A DNA stretch of 64,000 nt from Brachionus koreanus (GCA_016987375.1 PJRA01000016.1:169612-233611), one strand, 5' to 3'; numbered from the stretch's first letter, positions 1 through 12,363 are shown. Numbers and translations are program-made. Notes: a model not told the origin generated them from the sequence alone.

Positions 1-1029
1 AATTCATGCAAATTGTTGGATGAAAATTTACAGTTTGTGGACACTTTGGATCACTATTTGTCAGATTCAAATGAAAATTACACCGTGATCGGTGTATTGG
101 GAAAGACTGGTGTCGGCAAATCAACTATCATGTCTTTGCTTGCAGGCACTGATTTTGACACTTTTAAACGATCTGCTTGTGAAACAGAAACAGCTAAGCA
201 CAAAACAAACGGCATTGATTGTTATGTGACTAATGAGCGTACTATTCTGCTCGATGTACAACCGCTCCTAAGCGCTTCTGTTCTTGACAAAAACATCAGT
301 CTTAGCGAACAGAGCAAAAAGGTTCTTGATCTAAAGTATCACGAGAACAATGTGCACATGCAGTCAATTGAATTAGCTTGTTTTTGTTTGTCAGTTTGCA
401 ATGTTGTCATACTAATGGAGGATTGGTTTTTCGATCCCAACCTAATTACTTTAATACACACTGCTGAGATGCTCCTACCCAATATGACTGAATACGACCA
501 ATCCTATCAACATCAAACACACTTAATCTATTGTTTGAACAAGTGTAATAGCCTTAGTCCAATCGATTTAAAAATGATGAAGAGTGTGTACGAAAATTTC
601 ATGAAAGATTCTAAACTTATAGTAAAAGGTTCACTGCATTCAGATATAAACAGTGTGTCGAATCCTTGCTTTTTGAAAGCAAAGCGCTTTTCAAAAAATC
701 CCAATGATGTCAATTTTGTAGTCTTACCATCTTTGGATTCCATGACACAATGTGAGTTGTCTTTAAAATAATAATTTAAGACAAAAATTTTTTTTTACTT
801 ACAATCATTTAATTTTGTAGCTAACATTGAGACAAATGTATTCAATGGACTGACTAGTATGAAAAGATCAATAAAAGCGCTAAGTAAAGAACTCTTTTCA
901 ATTAAAATAAACACTGGACAGAATAGTCACGTGTTTACGGAGAAAAAATGGTTCATCTATGCCACCAAGGTGTGGGACACGATCAAAAAGTCTTCATTTA
1001 TAAGTGAATATAGTCGTTTAATGACATAA
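1..1029 (+). CDS. SMG9: SMG9-like nonsense-mediated decay factor, 3' part
   Basis: C-terminal 319 residues of an SMG9 homologue; the 5' part lies before the window because the frame is open from base 1. Exons 1-751 and 821-1029 are joined across a 69-bp GT-AG intron (752-820) with frame kept. The visible part opens with a P-loop, GKTGVGKST (residues 34-42 of this fragment), as in the G-fold domain of SMG9. It ends with TEKKWFIYATKVWD and EYSRL, closely matching the end of the vertebrate protein as I remember it. SMG9 binds SMG8 and restrains the SMG1 kinase that phosphorylates UPF1 in nonsense-mediated mRNA decay, in the cytoplasm. The Walker lysine is present. Family call is secure; the 5' structure cannot be seen. 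Confidence 0.88.
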
Positions 1030-2904
1030 CGAAATGGTTTATTAAAACAGGTTGAATATCAAACAGAATGTATTGAGATCTATAGTAATAATTAATATAA
1101 ATGCATCCAAAATAAAAATAGATTTTTTAAAAAAATACATAGAGCCAATATCAGCTGGTCTCTACAATGAGAAATCTATAAGTGGATAATATAAGATTGT
1201 TGATTAAGCTTAAGCTGTCAAAATATTGCCTTAATGGCTTGTATTACTGGACCTGGGTCAAATGCTTAAGTTAATTAAAGTTTTTTTTTTGTATTTTGTT
1301 TACAATTAATTGAAACTACATTTAAACTAAAAAGTAGAAATTTTTTTTTTAGAAACGTACAAAAAAAGTGAAAATCATTTGGCCTAATATTTTTTAATTA
1401 TTTCTTCTAATATGGCTTTATAATATTACTTTAAAACATTAAAAAAAAACAAACAAAAACTCATTTTATTTTAAATATTTCAATAAAGCATTACAGATTA
1501 TTTTATTCATTTTTTTTCATTCGGCATTTGCCACTCTCAAATTAAGATTTATTATTTTTTGATAAATTAAATGAAAAAAATTAAAAATTTTGAAATATAA
1601 ATTTTTTGAATTTTTTTTTAATTTTGCAAACTTAAAAATCCAAGTTATCAATTAACTATGTCTATTTTTCTATGTCTTAAAAAGTTTTTAATAAGAAAAA
1701 GAAGAAAAATGTTTAGTCCTTTATATGTATTACTAAAGGATCATATTTTTTTTAACTAGTTGTAAATATCATTGAACGTTAAGTTTTAGCATTAAAGCAA
1801 TAATGAGAAAACATTTATTTTAATTTAGTTAAATTTTTAGTTTAGTTTATTAAATAAATATAAATGGCTCAATTAATGTAATACACATTCTCCGTTGTTT
1901 ACAGTACTATGTGTGTGAATTGGTTTGGCCAAAGGTTTGGGTATGTTCTTGTCATTTTTATCTCAGTTCTTGGCCTGTCAACTTGGTTTGCCCGTTCCGT
2001 GAACAGCTTCAAGTTCGATTGGAACACTCCGTGGCATAATTCTTTTCTATTAACATTAGGTTATTAGTACCACCTCTTGTCATGTCTCCAATTGGTCTTG
2101 GTGCACTTATTTTAAGAAAATTTCTGTCAATATGGTTTTTGATGATGTTGTTTTTTAGTTTAATCCAGGTTTCGCTAATAAAGATAATATTTTTTGAATC
2201 CGATTCCTATGCTAGGATGTTTTTTCGAATAGCCTTGGATAAATTGTTGCATATGTCTTCAATATTGAATAATAAGCTTTTTATTTTTCTTTAAAATTAA
2301 AATAATTAACAAAACATTTCAAGATTCTTAATCTATTTGAAAAAATATTTTTGAAAAAAAAATTTAAAACATCACTTTTGTAACCTCGAATTTCGAATGA
2401 CTTGATTTTATCTATAATGATATAAAAAATTAAGATCTATTTACTCTGGTGGTTGAAAGTAATAAAAAATATAAAATCGAGTTTTAAAAATATTTATTTT
2501 AAAAAAATAATTTAAAAATTCAGAAAAAAAGTATCCATTGTATTTCCAAGATTCATTTTTATGGAACTTATTCTATGATGCAAGAAAAGCCAAGATTTTA
2601 AATTTTCATCAGGATGTATTAAACCCTTTTTTTTTTAATAATTTCAAAAATCTTATTTTTAATATTAAAATAATAAATAAATAAATAATAGTCTACTTTA
2701 GTTTTTTTGATGGTATATTTCATAATTTTATTTTAAGACAATAAAAATGACCATGCACAAAAAAAGATTTAATTTTTTTGTTAAAGAAAAAAACTACAGT
2801 TAAAAAAAAAACATATTTGAAATTAACAAAAAAGTTCTTTATATATTATTTTGAAATTTAACAAATAAAACAACATTAAACTCATTTTAGCTAATTAATA
2901 AAAA
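1030..2904. other. AT-rich intergenic region
   Basis: Between SMG9 and SNRPD3. It is mostly poly-A/poly-T rich sequence with no supported gene. The only coding-like signal is a decayed LINE endonuclease on the minus strand at about 2009-2290. The last bases before SNRPD3 (CTCATTTTAG, ending at 2890) look like a 3' splice site in the leader, either cis or trans. Confidence 0.6.
2009..2290 (-). mobile_element. Decayed non-LTR retrotransposon endonuclease fragment
   Basis: On the minus strand the translation reads IIFISETWIK, followed about 40 residues later by GDMTRGGTNNLM and a stop at 2009-2011. 'SETW' is the signature of APE-type endonuclease domains of LINE elements. An in-frame stop lies just upstream, and no intact ORF1 or reverse transcriptase is attached, so this is a dead fragment. 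The surrounding 1900-2060 has somewhat higher GC than the flanks and may also belong to it. Confidence 0.5.
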
Positions 2905-3324
2905 ATGTCTATCGGTGTACCAGTCAAAGTTTTTCACGAGGCTGTAGGTCATATAGTCACAATAGAAACCACGATGGGCGAATTATTTCGTGGAAAATTA
3001 GTCGAAGCCGAAGATAACATGAATTGTCTTATGTCCAATATTACAGTTACTTATAGAGATGGTCGAACTGCTCAATTGGAACAAGTGTACATACGTGGTA
3101 GCAAAATTCGCTTCGCTATTTTGCCTGATATGATCAAAAATGCGCCTATGTTCAAAAATATCAAAGGAACTAAAGCAACTCAGGGCAGAGGCAAGACTGC
3201 TATTATTCGCGCCTCAGTGAACAAAGCCGGAACAAAAGCAGCCGCTGCCGGCGCTGCTGCAGCTGCGGCTGCTGCTGCCGCTTCTGGCCGTAGCAAAGGA
3301 ACCAATGTCTACCAAAAAAAATAA
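2905..3324 (+). CDS. SNRPD3: Small nuclear ribonucleoprotein Sm D3
   Basis: 139-aa Sm D3, a ring subunit of the U1, U2, U4 and U5 snRNP core that works in pre-mRNA splicing. It is a single exon. The Sm fold occupies residues 1-90: Sm1 motif around [18 protein letters not shown], Sm2 around [10 protein letters not shown], both strongly conserved. The tail is unusual: in place of the long RG-repeat tail it has one GRG (in TQGRGK) and then an alanine tract (four A, one G, ten A) before [13 protein letters not shown]. The Ala codons are mixed GCN, so this is not a simple triplet run. A poly(A) signal AATAAA lies near 3428. The gene converges on the RING gene at 3512. The start follows AATAAAAA; an AG 15 bp upstream may be a leader splice acceptor. 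Confidence 0.95.
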   Translation: MSIGVPVKVFHEAVGHIVTIETTMGELFRGKLVEAEDNMNCLMSNITVTYRDGRTAQLEQVYIRGSKIRFAILPDMIKNAPMFKNIKGTKATQGRGKTAIIRASVNKAGTKAAAAGAAAAAAAAAASGRSKGTNVYQKK

Positions 3325-3511
3325 ATTTAGTTATTGTTTTTTTTTTCTATTGATTATTATTGATGTTTTTAAAAATTATTTTCTCTATTTTTGACGATGA
3401 TTCCATGTATAACATTGTTGAATTATAATAAAAGTTTTTTTTTCTTTCTCAAATAGATAATAAATTAAGAAAAAAATTTTTTTTATTAATTTTATTAAAA
3501 AAAAAAAAGAA

Positions 3512-4405
3512 TTAATGTGGCACAGTAGACGAAACAGATTCATTCATAGTTTCATAGCCTTCTTCGTTTTTGTCTTCGCTTTGAATTTTTTCATATCTAA
3601 TTTGACCGATTGAGTCCATAACTAATTGATGGTCATCTTCAATAAATTTAAGCCTTTGATTTCCAAAAAGCATCAAACCAAATCTCAAACTTTCATTACT
3701 GAGCTTTTTTTTCAAATTTTCAGCTAATATCTTAATATTTTCTACATCTGATTCATCACTTTCTGACGCTTCGGCTCTCAATTTCCATTCATCAATATCA
3801 AACAAGCACTTGTCCAACATATCTTTTAGATCTGTTTCATTTTTTAAAAACTCATTCAAACACTTTATTTCATAATCGTTAATGCGACTAAAAAATATCT
3901 CTCTGTTCTGATTTAGTTGATTGATTTTTTTATTTGTTGAAAAATTAATTTGTTCCCTTAGTTCAGTACAAAATCGTTTGATAGTTGACTCGCCATTTAT
4001 GACTTTGTCATTTAATTCGGCAACAAGGCCATTAAGCTCAATTAAAATATTGCTAGTTGATTCCAAAAGTCTTTCGAAATTTTTGCCTCGTCTTACTTCA
4101 ACTGGTTCAAGTTCAAGCATGTCAACAATCATCGTATTTATAGGAAAACCTGTTGGTGGAATTTCAATTTCAATTTTGCACACTGGACACTTAATTTTAT
4201 CAATTGGATATTCATTTTTTAAACTTTTAAAGCAATTTGAGCACATGTTGTGCGAACAAGGAAGATTAAGAGGATTAATATATCGTTGACCACAGCTTGG
4301 ACATATCAGATGATCTCTTATTAAGCTAGCTTTGTAAAATTTTTCTCTTTCTGGTTTTTGAGAATATGTGTTAAGACCTGTTTCGAAAAGCTCATCTTCA
4401 TTCAT
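3512..4405 (-). CDS. RING-finger protein, TRIM-like without B-box (probable E3 ligase)
   Basis: Single-exon protein of 297 aa from the ATG at 4405-4403; an in-frame ATG at 4447 would add 14 residues but the nearer one begins MNEDELF and looks better. A C3HC4 RING is clear at residues 35-76: C35, C38, C50, H52, C55, C58, C73, C76. The middle (about 95-230) is charged, leucine-rich and probably coiled coil, and the end is acidic with a serine-rich tail. No B-box, NHL or SPRY domain is visible. RING proteins of this form usually recruit E2 enzymes for ubiquitin transfer; no substrate can be named. Its 3' end faces that of SNRPD3 with less than 190 bp between stops. Confidence 0.75.
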   Translation of the reverse strand: MNEDELFETGLNTYSQKPEREKFYKASLIRDHLICPSCGQRYINPLNLPCSHNMCSNCFKSLKNEYPIDKIKCPVCKIEIEIPPTGFPINTMIVDMLELEPVEVRRGKNFERLLESTSNILIELNGLVAELNDKVINGESTIKRFCTELREQINFSTNKKINQLNQNREIFFSRINDYEIKCLNEFLKNETDLKDMLDKCLFDIDEWKLRAEASESDESDVENIKILAENLKKKLSNESLRFGLMLFGNQRLKFIEDDHQLVMDSIGQIRYEKIQSEDKNEEGYETMNESVSSTVPH

Positions 4406-4621
4406 TTTAAAATATTTTGTTTTTTTTAGATTTAATAAAGTTATCAAATAAATTTTCTAATATAAAAAGTTATTTTTAGAAAATGGAAATTTTATTTTTA
4501 GTTATTTTTTTAAGAAATCCTTGTTAAAATAGAGAACAAAACTTTGGCTTAGGTGGTACAGATTTTTTTACTTATCAAATGAACTGGAAACTAAAATTTT
4601 TTACTTATTAATACATGGCAA

Positions 4622-4828
4622 TGTGAATTTTCATACAAAATTTTCAATACAAAAATTAAAAAATTTTAAAACTTTTGTTCTAAAGGCCCAAATTTGTTCT
4701 GCTGTTGAAACATAGTGAAACAACAGTTGTTTCACTTTGTTTCAACAGCAAAACAAATTTGGGCCTTTAGAACAAAAGTTTTAAAATTTTTTAATTTTTG
4801 TATTGAAAATTTTGTATGAAAATTCACA
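4622..4828. repeat. Fold-back element with 103-bp inverted arms
   Basis: Left arm 4622-4724 and right arm 4726-4828 are reverse complements with only a few mismatches, centred on base 4725 (GAAACAAC A GTTGTTTC). There is almost no loop. The element is non-coding and looks like a MITE-type or fold-back transposon, or a hairpin that would form if transcribed. No clear target duplication could be assigned. Confidence 0.85.
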
Positions 4829-5465
4829 ATGTCTTAATACATATTTTTACCATTATTAATAAATAGTGTCAAATACTTGGAGCTACAGCGATTGTTTAGA
4901 GTAATTAAAAGTAGAATTTAAAAGTTCGATTTTCTAAAATTAAGAAGATAAATTACTAAATAGCAGGTTTTTTCGGTCTACCTCATTGTTCCTTGCTTTA
5001 GTATTTTTGCTTTATGTATGCATGAAAAAAGAATTGATTATAATTGTATCCTATTTAACAATATTAGTTTAAAAAATTTAAAAAATTAAATCCTTATCAA
5101 AATTCATTTATTATAAAACTAAAAGACCACTAAAATTCAGATCAAGAAAATCTAAATGAGCTCAAAATAAAAATTTAACTTTGCTCATCCGACAACTAAA
5201 TCTTAAACTTGATTATTATCATTAAAGGCTTGAAAAGAAAATGGTTAAGTTTATCCTGATTTTAAAATTTCACATATTTATCTTTGCCTACCAAAATTCA
5301 CATAAATTAATTAAATTTTTACTAAAATCAGCTATTATCAGCTAGTATAAGGAAAGACCAAAAATGGTAGTAATTTATTTTATACGATGTGACAAAATAA
5401 TTTCTGACATCATTGTTTCTCCTTTTTATTAAATTTAAAGTTGGTTTGATTTTTTTTTATTTCAA

Positions 5466-5640
5466 AGTTAATCAACAGACTAATGCCCATGTCAATATTG
5501 ACCGATTTACACCTTATTTAATTTCATAAAAGTAATCATTACAAATTAAAGAAGTTAAAGTTGAAAACTTAAACATTGATCTCTTGATCACAAAGCTATT
5601 TATCAGTCTTTTAAAAAAAAAGTTCAAAGGTTTTTTCACA
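5466..5640 (+). repeat. Dispersed repeat, copy 1
   Basis: Shares ordered blocks with 56587-56890: GTTAATCAACAG near the start, a run of TTTATTTAATTT, then ATTGATC and TTGATCACAAAGCTATTTATCA. The two copies are diverged, so the family is old. Function unknown; the second copy lies just upstream of a LINE 3' fragment. Confidence 0.65.
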
Positions 5641-6887
5641 ATTTAACCCTGTCAAATTTCTGCTATTCCTTAAATTTTATTTTAAATTTCTTTGATTGAA
5701 ATTAAAAAATAATTTAATTTATGAAGAGATAGAAAAAATTTTATTTGGCAGCAATTTTTTTTTAAATCTTTATAGTTTTATTCAATTATTTTATTCTATT
5801 TTCAAGTACTTTTTCAAGAATTTTGTTTTGGAAAAAAAACTATTTTAAAGAAATATAAAAAAAGCATTTTAATTTAAATTTTTTTATTTTTGCTTTGAAA
5901 TAAATATTTGAATTACCTTTTTATTTAATTTAGATTTACTTAAACCATTTTCATATTAACAAGGAATTAAATGATTTTATTTTTGTATTAAATATGAATT
6001 GAAATGGTTGTAGAAATAGATAAGAGCAAAAATCGATTTTTGATTTTATTTGAGGAAATTTTGGAAAATTTCCTTTCAATTTGAACAATAATCTTAAGGA
6101 AGTTCAAATATTGCTATTCGCATTGATTTCAATCGAGACTTATTTGCTCAACTACTTGTATCGATTGATTTAATTAAAAACCTATTATTTAAATTAGCTG
6201 GTATGCCATATAGCCACACAAATCGAGAGACAAAAAAGCACATGTTCTTTTCTCCTCTGGTATTTGCTAGTCTCGAGTTTCACTGTGACTAGCACACCGG
6301 ACTACTGTGATTACATTTCAAGTGTATGTATGTGTGTTTTATTTTGATACTAAGTGCAAGCAATTGATTCTTGCCAATATATCAAATGACAACCTATTGA
6401 GGACAAATTGGACTAACACATTTTTTAGGGTATTAAGCGAAATAGATCTGAGCTTTTCGTTTCTCTAGCTTTAATCGTTTTAAAATAATTAAATGGTACT
6501 TGCTATTTTAAATAGAAAAGTAAATAATACTGATTTTCTTAGCTCACAAACTTTTAAGAAAACAATTTGATTAATTGTTTTGCTTGTGCGTCTCTAGGCT
6601 TACAACGACTTGTTTTTGTTGTTGATTTAAGAGCATATTTTTACTCTCTATTTTTTTTTCTAATCTTAAATTCCAATTTAACAATCTTATTTGGAATAAT
6701 TAGCAATAGGTCTCTTTGAATTTTAATCTAATTAATTTTAAAAAATCATACATGGGTCTGATGATTCTTATCGCAACAATTCTTGACACTATTCTTATCG
6801 TTCAAAAAACACAATTGAATAAAATAAATTTAGAAATTTTTAGTTTTTAAAATTTTATTTAGAATATAAAAACAAATTGGAATTTAT

Positions 6888-6948
6888 NNNNNNNNNNNNN
6901 NNNNNNNNNNNNNNNNNNNNNNNNNNNNNNNNNNNNNNNNNNNNNNNN
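6888..6948. other. Assembly gap (61 N)
   Basis: Run of N between the Dbx 3' region and the repeat-rich stretch. True length unknown. Confidence 0.99.
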
Positions 6949-7012
6949 CACCTAAAATAAGACATCATTCCGATTAAACATTGAAAAAAAAATTTAAAAT
7001 AAAAGAAAAAAC

Positions 7013-8058
7013 TTAAAAATGTTTGATTCTGGCATCGTAATCGTAATCGGCGTCTTCATCGAGACTAAAACTGTCCTCGTTGGTCACGTCTATTTCACTT
7101 TCATCCTCGTCAAGCTCGCTCCCACTGCACACATCATCATCTTCATCATCATCATCGTTTTTAATCAACGAATTGACAGAATTGAGACAGCTAGAGCCGG
7201 AGTTTTGTGACGTACTAGGCGAAATGGGCTCGCCACTCTTTTTCTCGCTCATTTTATCCTTTTCGGCACTCTTGGCCTTCATCATTTCGCGCTCTTTGCT
7301 GTTGCGCCACTTCATGCGCCTATTTTGAAACCATATTTTAACCTGCGAGTCCTTTAGACTAAGCCTAGCGGCCAACTTTTTCCTGTCAGGCTTGCTTATG
7401 TACTTTTGTTTCAAGAAAGCAGCTTCGAGGCCTTTTCTCTGACTGTCGGAAAAAACCGCCCGTCTTAGAACGCCTCGTCTCTGCTTGGGCCTAAAGCCCG
7501 GCCACATCATCGGATTCATGTACGCATTGACTAAATTGACACTCGACTGACCTTTTTAAATGTAATTAAATTAATTAAAACACAAGTCTTAGGGCACAGA
7601 TTATCGCGTAACTCACCACCGCTAATCGGATAATTGATTTGATCTAATTTCGGCTGTTTGAACCCGGGGTCAAGTGCGCTACTAATTGGTCTATTGAAAA
7701 TGTGCTGCTGGATTCGATTGGGCTTGACGTCGTCAGTAGCGTCCCGTATGCACGAACGCTTGGCTGGCGAGTGTCCCAGTATGGCATCCATGCTGAACTT
7801 TAGTAGGGGCCGCTTCGGACTTCGGTCCGTCTCTTCCGTTCTGGTCTCTTTTGCTGGCGGAGCCGTCGCTTGCATACGACTGTGCAACAGCTCGGACAAA
7901 AAGGCCGGCTCTGCCTGTCTCAAATGACTTAAGTAGTCGTGATTATGCTGCTGTATTTGTAGATGGAACAGTGCTGCTGATTGAAGCGCCGAATAGTACT
8001 GGCTCGGCAATGGTTTGGCGCCCGGGTCTGTCTGCTTCTCGAACGAGTTGAATAGCAT
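7013..8058 (-). CDS. DBX: Dbx-class homeobox transcription factor
   Basis: Two exons, 8058-7617 and 7530-7013, joined across an 86-bp GT-AG intron give 319 aa. The homeodomain (about 166-225) has the Dbx-type sequence: [19 protein letters not shown] and [18 protein letters not shown], with W, F, N and R of helix 3 intact. The N-terminal part has [10 protein letters not shown] (exon 1), which resembles the Groucho-binding eh1-like motif of Dbx repressors. The C-terminus is Ser-rich then strongly acidic (a run of D and E). Known family role: nuclear DNA-binding repressor patterning interneurons and progenitors. The long gene-poor flanks on both sides suit a developmental regulator. Class call is secure; one-to-one orthology with vertebrate DBX1 or DBX2 is not claimed. 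Confidence 0.92.
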
Positions 8059-9441
8059 GATATCTATGTTAGCTAGTTTGAGGTTGAAGCTGAAAATTTA
8101 GGCGAAAATAGAATATATGAAATTTAATTGATTTTTTTATTTGAATATAAAATAAAAAGAAAATATAAAAAATATAGGAAAAATATTTTGGTTTTTTTAT
8201 TTTTTTGACAAATGAGATATTTTTGCTAATTTGGCCAATGAGAAAAATTAGCATTTCGCTAACAACGAATCGAAATTAGAAAATTAGACACTTAATTAGA
8301 GCTAAAGGTAAAATATACTTCTAAACAATGGTTTTTAAATAATCAATCAAATTAAAGCGTGAGCTCAAGAACAAGACAATAGAATTGTTGTTGAGAAAAA
8401 ATAAAAAATTATTTATTTAAGCCTACAGATATCATTAATCTAATAAATTTAAAGGTGTACTCGACAAAAAAAAAAAAAAAAATTGGCTTATACAAATATC
8501 TGCCAGTTATCTTAGAAATTCTCTGTATTCCGATAAATGACAGATTGAAAATTTATTCCAGTCTGAACACAACAAAAAAAATAACCGAACAATTAGATTT
8601 TCGGAATTCTGATCTCATTAAATATGATGATAAATTGAGTCGAACATTTTTTTCAAGTGTTTCACTCTATTTGTCAAACAGATAGAAGCACTTGAATATT
8701 TTCTCTTATTTTTTGTTCTTTTTTGACTTATTAACTGAGAAAGTCAAATATGACATCAAGTAGCTGTTGTTTAACAAAAAAAATACAAGACGTACCGCTA
8801 CTACCACTTTTCCTATCATTGAGTATTTTACTTACACAATCAAAAGAAAAATCCGACACCAAAAAAGACAAAAATTGGTTCTACTACGAACAGCTACATA
8901 ATTAAATTGATTTTTTTATTCCATATCCTTGGAAAAAAAAATTTAGTTTTAAAAAAGACCAAATAATGACTTTTTCTTTGGGTGGAGTTATTTTTTTAGG
9001 AACATTAATTTTTAGCACTTTTAAGAACGAGATGCATATTTAAACTCCTTTCATTGACAAGTGGATAAAAGAAAATGGACACTCCCTATGCTACAAAAGA
9101 AGTGAACAAGGATAGAAAAACATTTTTAACATCACACCAGACTTTGATAGAAGATCAGCAATTTTTTTTCTTTCCCTATTCACTTATTGTGGAGCATAAG
9201 ATCATTACTTTTGATTCTCACTCAAATCAATCTTTCTTTGCCCTTGTTTGTCCCCATGTCATTCCTATTTAGATGAGCTTTTTCTTGGTTGCTGACCACC
9301 ATATTACTGTTGGTCTTCCTATATTACATAACATTAGGGGTGTACATTGAAAGTAATTTCTTTTCTGTATTCAATGCATTGACTTGATGACTCTGAATTT
9401 GCTCTTTTGTATAGTTAAACATTCGACAATGTCTCAGACTA

Positions 9442-9700
9442 ATGCATCCACAGCAAAGACCCACAAACAGTGGAAATAAAAAAGTGACAAACAAATCCAA
9501 ACAAGATTTGATAGCAAAGGAGATTCACGCGTATATGTTGACACGGCAAGCAAACTCAATCAAAAGATTTGAGACAACTATGGATAAATTATCCAGACTT
9601 ACAAATTGTACATATATTGAATTTTAATATTTTTATTTTTTCTACATATTTACAATTTTGGTTCAAACGAAGGCGTAAGTCATTCGGACGAACCTGGATA
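9442..9700 (+). pseudogene. Possible degenerate homeodomain-like fragment
   Basis: The frame from 9442 gives helix-like sequence (KEIHAYMLTRQANSIKRF, then ETTMDKLSRLTNCTYIEF) and stops at 9625-9627. About 30 bp later, in another frame from 9656, comes FWFKRRRKSFGRTW, which resembles a homeodomain recognition helix (WF-x-x-RR). The key Asn of the helix is not conserved, and no good GT-AG intron links the two parts. It could be a dead homeobox copy or a chance similarity; confidence is low. Confidence 0.25.
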
Positions 9701-11037
9701 CCCCCTAAATTAAATTTTATAAATAATAATAAAAATAAGGAAAAATAAAGGAGAATCTTGCAACTTCAATTTAGTACAAAACATGCATTTTTTTTTGCAT
9801 TGTACTTAAATAAACTGTCAATAAATCTTCCCTTAGTTTAATTATTTCAACCGTACATTCTTCAACAAATTTAGTCTATTAAATTAAATTTTAAAATAAA
9901 TTTTTAGAAACTTAAATATTATATAAAAATGTTTACTAATCCAAGTGAATGAAAGAGTAAAGTAGACTAGATCCAGATCAGCTTATATCTATAGACATTA
10001 AAGCAATTCAACCTGAATGAACAATAAAATTAATAAAATAGAATTGGGCCTACATAGAACCGGATTGTCATTTAAAAAATCATACATCGTGAGCTTTTTA
10101 TTAAGGAAATAATGCTTAAATAGGCAATTAGTAAATTTTATTATCTAATTTGGTGAGAACAAAAGAAAATTTGAAAAATAAAAAAATCTAATTTATAAAT
10201 TTTAGTCTCTAAATGGAATCTAAATAAAAATTTGATTTAGGCCTAGTGTTTTGTTTTGTTTTTTTTTTCTATCTAAAAAAAGGAGCTTATTTAAAACGAA
10301 AAACAATTGCTAATGGAGAAAATTTAAATGAAATAAAAATTCTTTTGACAAATATATAATTTTCTTTTTTTCGAGAGAAAATATATTTTTTTCTACTGGC
10401 TTAAAAAATTAGCTAATAATTCGTGATTATTTTCAATTGTGCTCAGCGGAAATTCAAATTAAGAACCAAACATCATATCTAATTACAAAATAAATATTTT
10501 ATAGTGGCTTTTACATAATAATTTTTTTTAAAATCGTTTATTTTTTTTTTTATTAAAGTCATTTATCAAAAAAAAAAAAGATTAGTTTATTTATATTTTT
10601 AAAATTTTGAAAAATAAAAATTTTTGTGTGTTTGTGCAGCTGAATTTTGGCGATCCATGTCCAGGTGACAAGACACAAAATAATCAATTTTTAATTGATT
10701 TTTGTTTTTTAAAATTTAATGAAAACAAGTAAAGATATATCAAATTTCTATTGGTATATTATTGCACAAATTAAGGAAATATCATGAATTTTATTAGTGC
10801 TGTACTTTATATTAATTTATTTTTTTTGATTAAATCAGATAAAATTACCTAGTCATATATTGACTTTAGGTATTTAACTTTTCTTTAATAATATGTTCCA
10901 ATGAGAATGGAATTGAGAGTAAATAAAAATTCAGATGCCTGTTTTTTTTCTTGTAAATTAATCTTGAAATAACAAAAATTTGAAAATCAGTCTTAATTTG
11001 TCAAATGTTTATTTTTGATCTTAAACTATAAATGTCA

Positions 11038-11063
11038 ACCATATATATATATATATATATGGT
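11038..11063. repeat. (AT)10 perfect palindrome
   Basis: ACC-(AT)10-GGT, a 26-bp perfect palindrome. It is a microsatellite able to form a cruciform; no function is implied. Confidence 0.95.
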
Positions 11064-12363
11064 AAAATTTAATTAAAAGAAATTATGAGAAAAACTTAAC
11101 TTATCTAATCCAGTTCTAATTTGCATAATCCTATGAATTTTCCTATGAATTTTTAATCTAATAAACACAACAATCATTTTAATTGACCAAATATTTTTTC
11201 GCATGTCATAGTCAATTTTCTTACCAATATTTGATATAATTTACAATAATGACAAGTAACAAAAATCCAAAAAATTTTCAACAAAGAAAAAAATAATTTT
11301 TAGAAAAATTTATTTTTAGCTTTAAAATTTCAATTAATTTAAAAAGATTGATATTTTTTAAAACACTTTGATCTATATCAAAAAATTATAGACAAAAGCA
11401 TCAAAATTTAAAATCAAAATATGCTAGAGTATATAATAGAGTATTTATTATAAAGTAAAAATGTTAAATTAATCAATAAGCATTAGTTTTTTTAATTGAC
11501 ATAAAAGTCAGGAAAAAAAACGTCGAGACTTGGACTTGGGTTTATTTAATTATAAAAGGCAGTTTGAAAAAAATAAAAAATTACAAACGTTTAAATTTTT
11601 CTATAGGAGTCTAGAATCATTTTTAATAAGTAACTTTAATCTAATTTAACATTTTGTTTCAATTATATTTTGTTTTTCAAAAATATTTTTCATGTGGCTG
11701 AAAGGAAGGACTAAATTTCCATTCCAACCGGCCAAGGCTTTGCCGAACTATATTTTGAATAAATAAATAGAATCATTGTGTAAGTTGAGCTCTGATCAAC
11801 ATGGACTATTCACTGATTACATAATTTTAGATAAATAGAATCAATGACAAAACTAATTATTTTTATTATTGGAATTAAGTTTAAATAAAATATTAATTAA
11901 TTTTTTTCAGCAAGAATTTTTTTGAATTTTTTTTTTTTAATAATTACAGAATTATATTTATTTTATAAATTAATTATTTCTTACAATGACGTCAAAACAA
12001 ATGCTGTCCCTTTAAGTGATTCCAATGCGTTTCCAATTCATTAGTCACTATTTTTGAATCACTTTTACTAACTAAGATGGATTGCCTAAGTAAAATAAAT
12101 ATCAATCAATTTGGTTATTAAAAAATATTGCATGCAAGCACGCGTTTTTCTTGGTAAATGAAACTATTAATCTTTATAGGCAAAACAATTCAAAACTTGA
12201 TGCTGTTTTCATGTTATTTTGTTTAGCTAAGTTGAAATTAAAAATACTTCTAATGAAAATTTAGCTCATTTTTTTTTAATTTTTCTAAATAAAATATCAA
12301 AAAAATTCTTCTTCCGTTTTTTTTTCTAAATTTTTATTTATTTATTTAAATAGTTTAGGGAAT

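Larger units (their letters stand above)
4448..7012. other. Intergenic region with fold-back and dispersed repeats
   Basis: No gene supported. It contains a near-perfect inverted repeat (4622-4828), a dispersed repeat copy (5466-5640) and an assembly gap. A patch at about 6200-6330 has clearly higher GC than its surroundings (TAGCCACACAAATCGAGAG and neighbours) but no open frame; it may be untranslated sequence downstream of the Dbx gene or an old insertion. Confidence 0.5.

Noticed and set aside
2082..2294. 70-codon plus-strand frame
   Set aside because: It is the antisense of the LINE endonuclease fragment, which has the recognisable SETW motif on the minus strand.
7019..7328. Plus-strand open frames rich in Ser/Ile over the Dbx acidic tail
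   Set aside because: They are antisense shadows of the GAT/GAA-rich acidic coding sequence of Dbx.
8455..8685. 76-codon frame starting in a poly-A run
   Set aside because: Starts at a non-ATG codon, no recognisable family, no splice or promoter context.
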